Positions 61,825-64,000 of a stretch of 64,000 nt of DNA are shown one piece after another. Location: positions 80,394-144,393 of the forward strand of contig NZ_LNQV01000004.1 of the NCBI RefSeq assembly GCF_001515305.1, given 5' to 3'. The stretch comes from Aquitalea pelogenes. Its GTDB lineage: Bacteria > Pseudomonadota > Gammaproteobacteria > Burkholderiales > Chromobacteriaceae. Each line of letters opens with the position of its first letter. The stretch's first letter is position 1. Both the position numbers and the translations under genes were made by a program. The notes under the pieces were generated by a model, which was given only the letters and a program-made list of their open reading frames with translations, did no database searches and was not told the DNA's origin.

Positions 61825-62549
61825 ACTGGGACATTTCATTGGCGTGGGCGTAGGCCCGGGCCAGGCCGGGCTGATACCGGTGGCTGCGCTGCAGGCATTG
61901 CAGCAGGCCGACATCATCTACCTGCCGCGCGCACGTGGCAGCGAGCAATCGGTGGCACAGCAATGTCTGGCCGGCCTGCCCGTCGATGCCAGCAAATTCC
62001 GTGACGTGGAATTCATCATGGACCCGGACCGCAGCCTGCTGGCAGACCACTACGCCGCGCTGGCTGCCAGCGTGGCTGCCGAACTGGAGCAAGGCCATAA
62101 CGTGGCCTATCTCACCATCGGCGACAGCATGACCTACTCCACCTACGGCTACCTGCTGGCCGCACTGCGCGAACGCCTGCCCGGCCTTGCCCACACCACC
62201 TTTCCCGGTGTCACCAGCTTTGCCGCCACCGCCTCGGCGCTGTCCTGGCCGCTGGGTGAAGGCAAGGAACGCATGCTGATCCTGCCCTGCCCGGACGACA
62301 TGGCCGCACTGGAAGCGGACATCGCCAGCCACGACATCGTGGTGCTGATGAAAATCGGCCAGCGTCTGCCGGACGTACTGGCCCTGCTGTCGCGGCTGGG
62401 GTATTGCCCAGCATTGTGCCTTTGCCCGCCGCATCGGCCTGAGCGATGAAATCCTGTGTCCGGATGTCAGCCAGCTGGACGCCTCGGCCAGCGGTTACCT
62501 GGCCACCATGCTGATCCGCCGTCAGGCGAGAGAGAAACGTCATTCATGA
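61817..62549 (+). CDS. cbiL: cobalt-precorrin-2 C20-methyltransferase, frameshifted near the end
   Basis: As read, the gene stops at 62449 (210 residues), but the conserved frame continues after a G4 run at 62398-62401: removing one G changes LSRLGYCP to LSRLGIAQHCAFARRIGLSD and carries on to TGA 62547, giving about 243 residues, normal CbiL length, and restoring an ATGA overlap with cbiF. N-terminal FIGVGVGPGQAGLIPVAALQ and ADIIYLPRA, TIGDSMTYSTYGYLL identify the tetrapyrrole C20 methylase. The single extra G is probably an error. Confidence 0.88.
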
Positions 62550-63385
62550 AAGTCTATTTCATTGGTGCAGGCCCCGGTGCCGCCGACCTGATCACCCTGC
62601 GCGGCGCACGCCTGTTGGGTAGTTGCGGCATGGTGCTGTACGCCGGTTCGCTGGTGCCCACCGACATGCTGCAGCATTGCAGTGAAGGTGCCGAAATCCT
62701 CGACACCGCCGAACTGTCGCTGGACCAGCAGGAAGACTGCTACCGCCGCGCCCAGGCCGCCAATATCGACGTGGCGCGGCTGCACTCCGGCGACCCGGCC
62801 ATCTACGGCGCCACCGCCGAACAAATGCGCCGGCTGGAAGCACTGGGCATTGAATACGAAATCGTCCCCGGCGTGTCGTCCTTCACCGCCGCCGCCGCCG
62901 CACTGGGCAGCGAGCTGACCCGCCCGGCCATCTCGCAATCCATCATCCTCACCCGCGTCTCCGGCCGCGCCAGCGCGGTGCCGGAGCTGGAATCCATCGC
63001 CCGCTTTGCCGAACACCAGGCCACCATGTGCATCTTCCTGTCCGGCCAGCGGCTGAAATACACCGTGGCCGACCTGCTGCTGCACTACCCGCCGGACACC
63101 CCGGTGGCACTGGTGCGCCGTGCCAGCTGGCCGGACCAGTCTATCCATCGCAGCACGCTGGGCAAGCTGCTGGAAGAGGTCAAACAGAAAGACTGGCTGC
63201 TCACCACCCTGCTGCTGGTGGGCGCGGCGCTATCGCGCGAAGGCGGGGTGGAATCCAGCCTGTACGCAGCTGGCTTCACGCATATTTTCCGCGATGGCAC
63301 CGACCGCAAAACCCCGCGCCCCAGCAAGCGCAAGCCGGAACTGGCAGCACAATCGGAACAGGACCCGGAGCAGCAAGCCTCGTGA
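62546..63385 (+). CDS. cbiF: cobalt-precorrin-4 C11-methyltransferase
   Basis: 279 residues from ATG 62546 (CbiF/CobM). VYFIGAGPGAADLITLRGARLL, MVLYAGSLVP, LHSGDPAIYGATAEQMRRLE and GVSSFTAAAAALGSELT are typical. C-terminal 40 residues form a charged tail (DRKTPRPSKRKPELAAQ) beyond the normal end. Overlaps cbiG by four bases. Confidence 0.94.
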   Translation: MKVYFIGAGPGAADLITLRGARLLGSCGMVLYAGSLVPTDMLQHCSEGAEILDTAELSLDQQEDCYRRAQAANIDVARLHSGDPAIYGATAEQMRRLEALGIEYEIVPGVSSFTAAAAALGSELTRPAISQSIILTRVSGRASAVPELESIARFAEHQATMCIFLSGQRLKYTVADLLLHYPPDTPVALVRRASWPDQSIHRSTLGKLLEEVKQKDWLLTTLLLVGAALSREGGVESSLYAAGFTHIFRDGTDRKTPRPSKRKPELAAQSEQDPEQQAS

Positions 63386-64000
63386 GCCACACCGCCATCT
63401 GGACCGTGCGCGAATCGGCACTGCCGCTGGCGCGGCAACTGGCCCGCGCACTGGACGCCACCCTCTACCAGCCCTGGCAACAGCCGGATGACAACGCGCG
63501 CCAGCAATTTGCTGCTGTCTTCCACCAGCACCGCCAGTGGGTATTGCTGATGGCCAGCGGCATTGCCGTGCGCTATCTGGATGGCCTGCCACAAAGCAAA
63601 CTCACCGACCCGGCGGTGGTGGTGCTGGACGAAGCCGCGCGCTTTGCCATCCCGCTGCTGTCCGGCCACGAAGGCGGTGCCAATGCACTGGCCTACCACG
63701 TCGCCCGCCTGACCGGTGCCACCCCGGCCATCACCACAGCAACCGAAGCACTCAAGCCGCTGACGCTGGGCATAGGCTGCCGCCGTGGCAAGAGCGCCGA
63801 CGCCATCGAACAGGCGGTGTTGCAGGCACTGGCCGGACGCAGCCTCAGTGACGTACGCGAGGTGGCCACCATCGACCTGAAGGCCGATGAACTGGGCCTG
63901 CTGGAGTTCTGCGCCCGTCACGCGCTGCCCTTGCGCGTCATTGCCCCGTGCCGACGTGGCGGCGCGCGGCTGGACCGGCCCAGCCATCCGCCTGGGTGCA
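63382..64000 (+). CDS. cbiG: cobalt-precorrin-5A hydrolase (partial, frameshift near window end)
   Basis: Opens the delta-lactone and releases acetaldehyde from cobalt-precorrin-5A. GTG start at 63382 overlapping the cbiF stop. About 187 residues are in frame: VLLMASGIAVRYL, VVVLDEAARFAIPLLSGHEGGANALA, LGIGCRRGKSADAIEQAV. At the C4 run 63944-63947 the expected frame is lost; removing one C gives VIARADVAARGWTGPAIRLGA, which continues the family. Rest of the gene is outside the window. CbiG is another marker of early cobalt insertion. Confidence 0.87.
   Translation, partial: MSHTAIWTVRESALPLARQLARALDATLYQPWQQPDDNARQQFAAVFHQHRQWVLLMASGIAVRYLDGLPQSKLTDPAVVVLDEAARFAIPLLSGHEGGANALAYHVARLTGATPAITTATEALKPLTLGIGCRRGKSADAIEQAVLQALAGRSLSDVREVATIDLKADELGLLEFCARHALPLRVIAPCRRGGARLDRPSHPPGC

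Overview
The window looks like chromosome of a GC-rich betaproteobacterium, most likely a member of the Neisseriales such as Chromobacteriaceae (Aquitalea, Chromobacterium or Vogesella type). This is an inference from gene content, the high GC of most of the window, the uvrA / MFS / ssb arrangement and the hybrid cobalamin operon; no rRNA or marker gene is present to settle it. I saw no tRNA, rRNA, CRISPR array or intact insertion sequence.

Layout. 1-2620 (minus): taurine ABC transporter tauA-tauB-tauC, with tauB frameshifted and tauC cut by the window edge. 3018-6777: soluble zinc-binding chemoreceptor, homocysteine methyltransferase mmuM with a LysR regulator, and a divergent NAD(P)-binding protein. 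6881-8806: promoter, tandem glycine riboswitch and L-serine dehydratase. 8887-11153: MFS exporter with a divergent LysR regulator. 11478-15822: a cluster of LuxR regulator, outer-membrane MetA-type protein, MFS transporter and class II histone-deacetylase-like amidohydrolase. 15994-19115: a lipoprotein divergent from a berberine-bridge-type flavin oxidase. 19887-25378: VOC protein, uvrA, YajR-like MFS, ssb.

25440 to about 36950 is sharply AT-rich and looks horizontally acquired. It encodes a complete chaperone-usher fimbria (pilin, chaperone, usher, tip adhesin) with a complete two-partner secretion pair (TpsB pore, TpsA exoprotein with GLUG-type repeats) placed between usher and adhesin. This nested surface-structure locus is the most unusual thing in the window; the nearest precedent I know is the Bordetella fha/fim locus, where the nesting is the other way round.

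37011-43369 returns to high GC: LysR, methionine aminotransferase, omega-amidase and solute-binding protein (methionine salvage or amino-acid use), then a minus-strand set of flavin monooxygenase, RidA and DUF1028 protein. 43821-46973: a periplasmic pterin-binding-like protein and a hybrid histidine kinase. 47016-64000: cobalamin synthesis: cobQ (minus), cbiB, cobD, then a cobalamin riboswitch controlling a long overlapping operon hoxN-fdx-cobN-chlID-cbiE-cbiX/cbiC-cbiD-cbiL-cbiF-cbiG, which runs off the window. It holds marker genes of early cobalt insertion (cbiX, cbiD, cbiG) together with a late-type chelatase (CobN plus ChlID).

Sequence-quality warning. Seven reading-frame breaks occur in otherwise conserved genes: tauB (about 1394), the deacetylase (T8 tract, 14729-14736), cobN (about 53318, 54535 and 54704), cbiL (G4, 62398-62401) and cbiG (C4, 63944-63947). 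Several lie in short homopolymers, so base-calling or assembly indels are the simplest explanation; real decay or slippage cannot be excluded from sequence alone.
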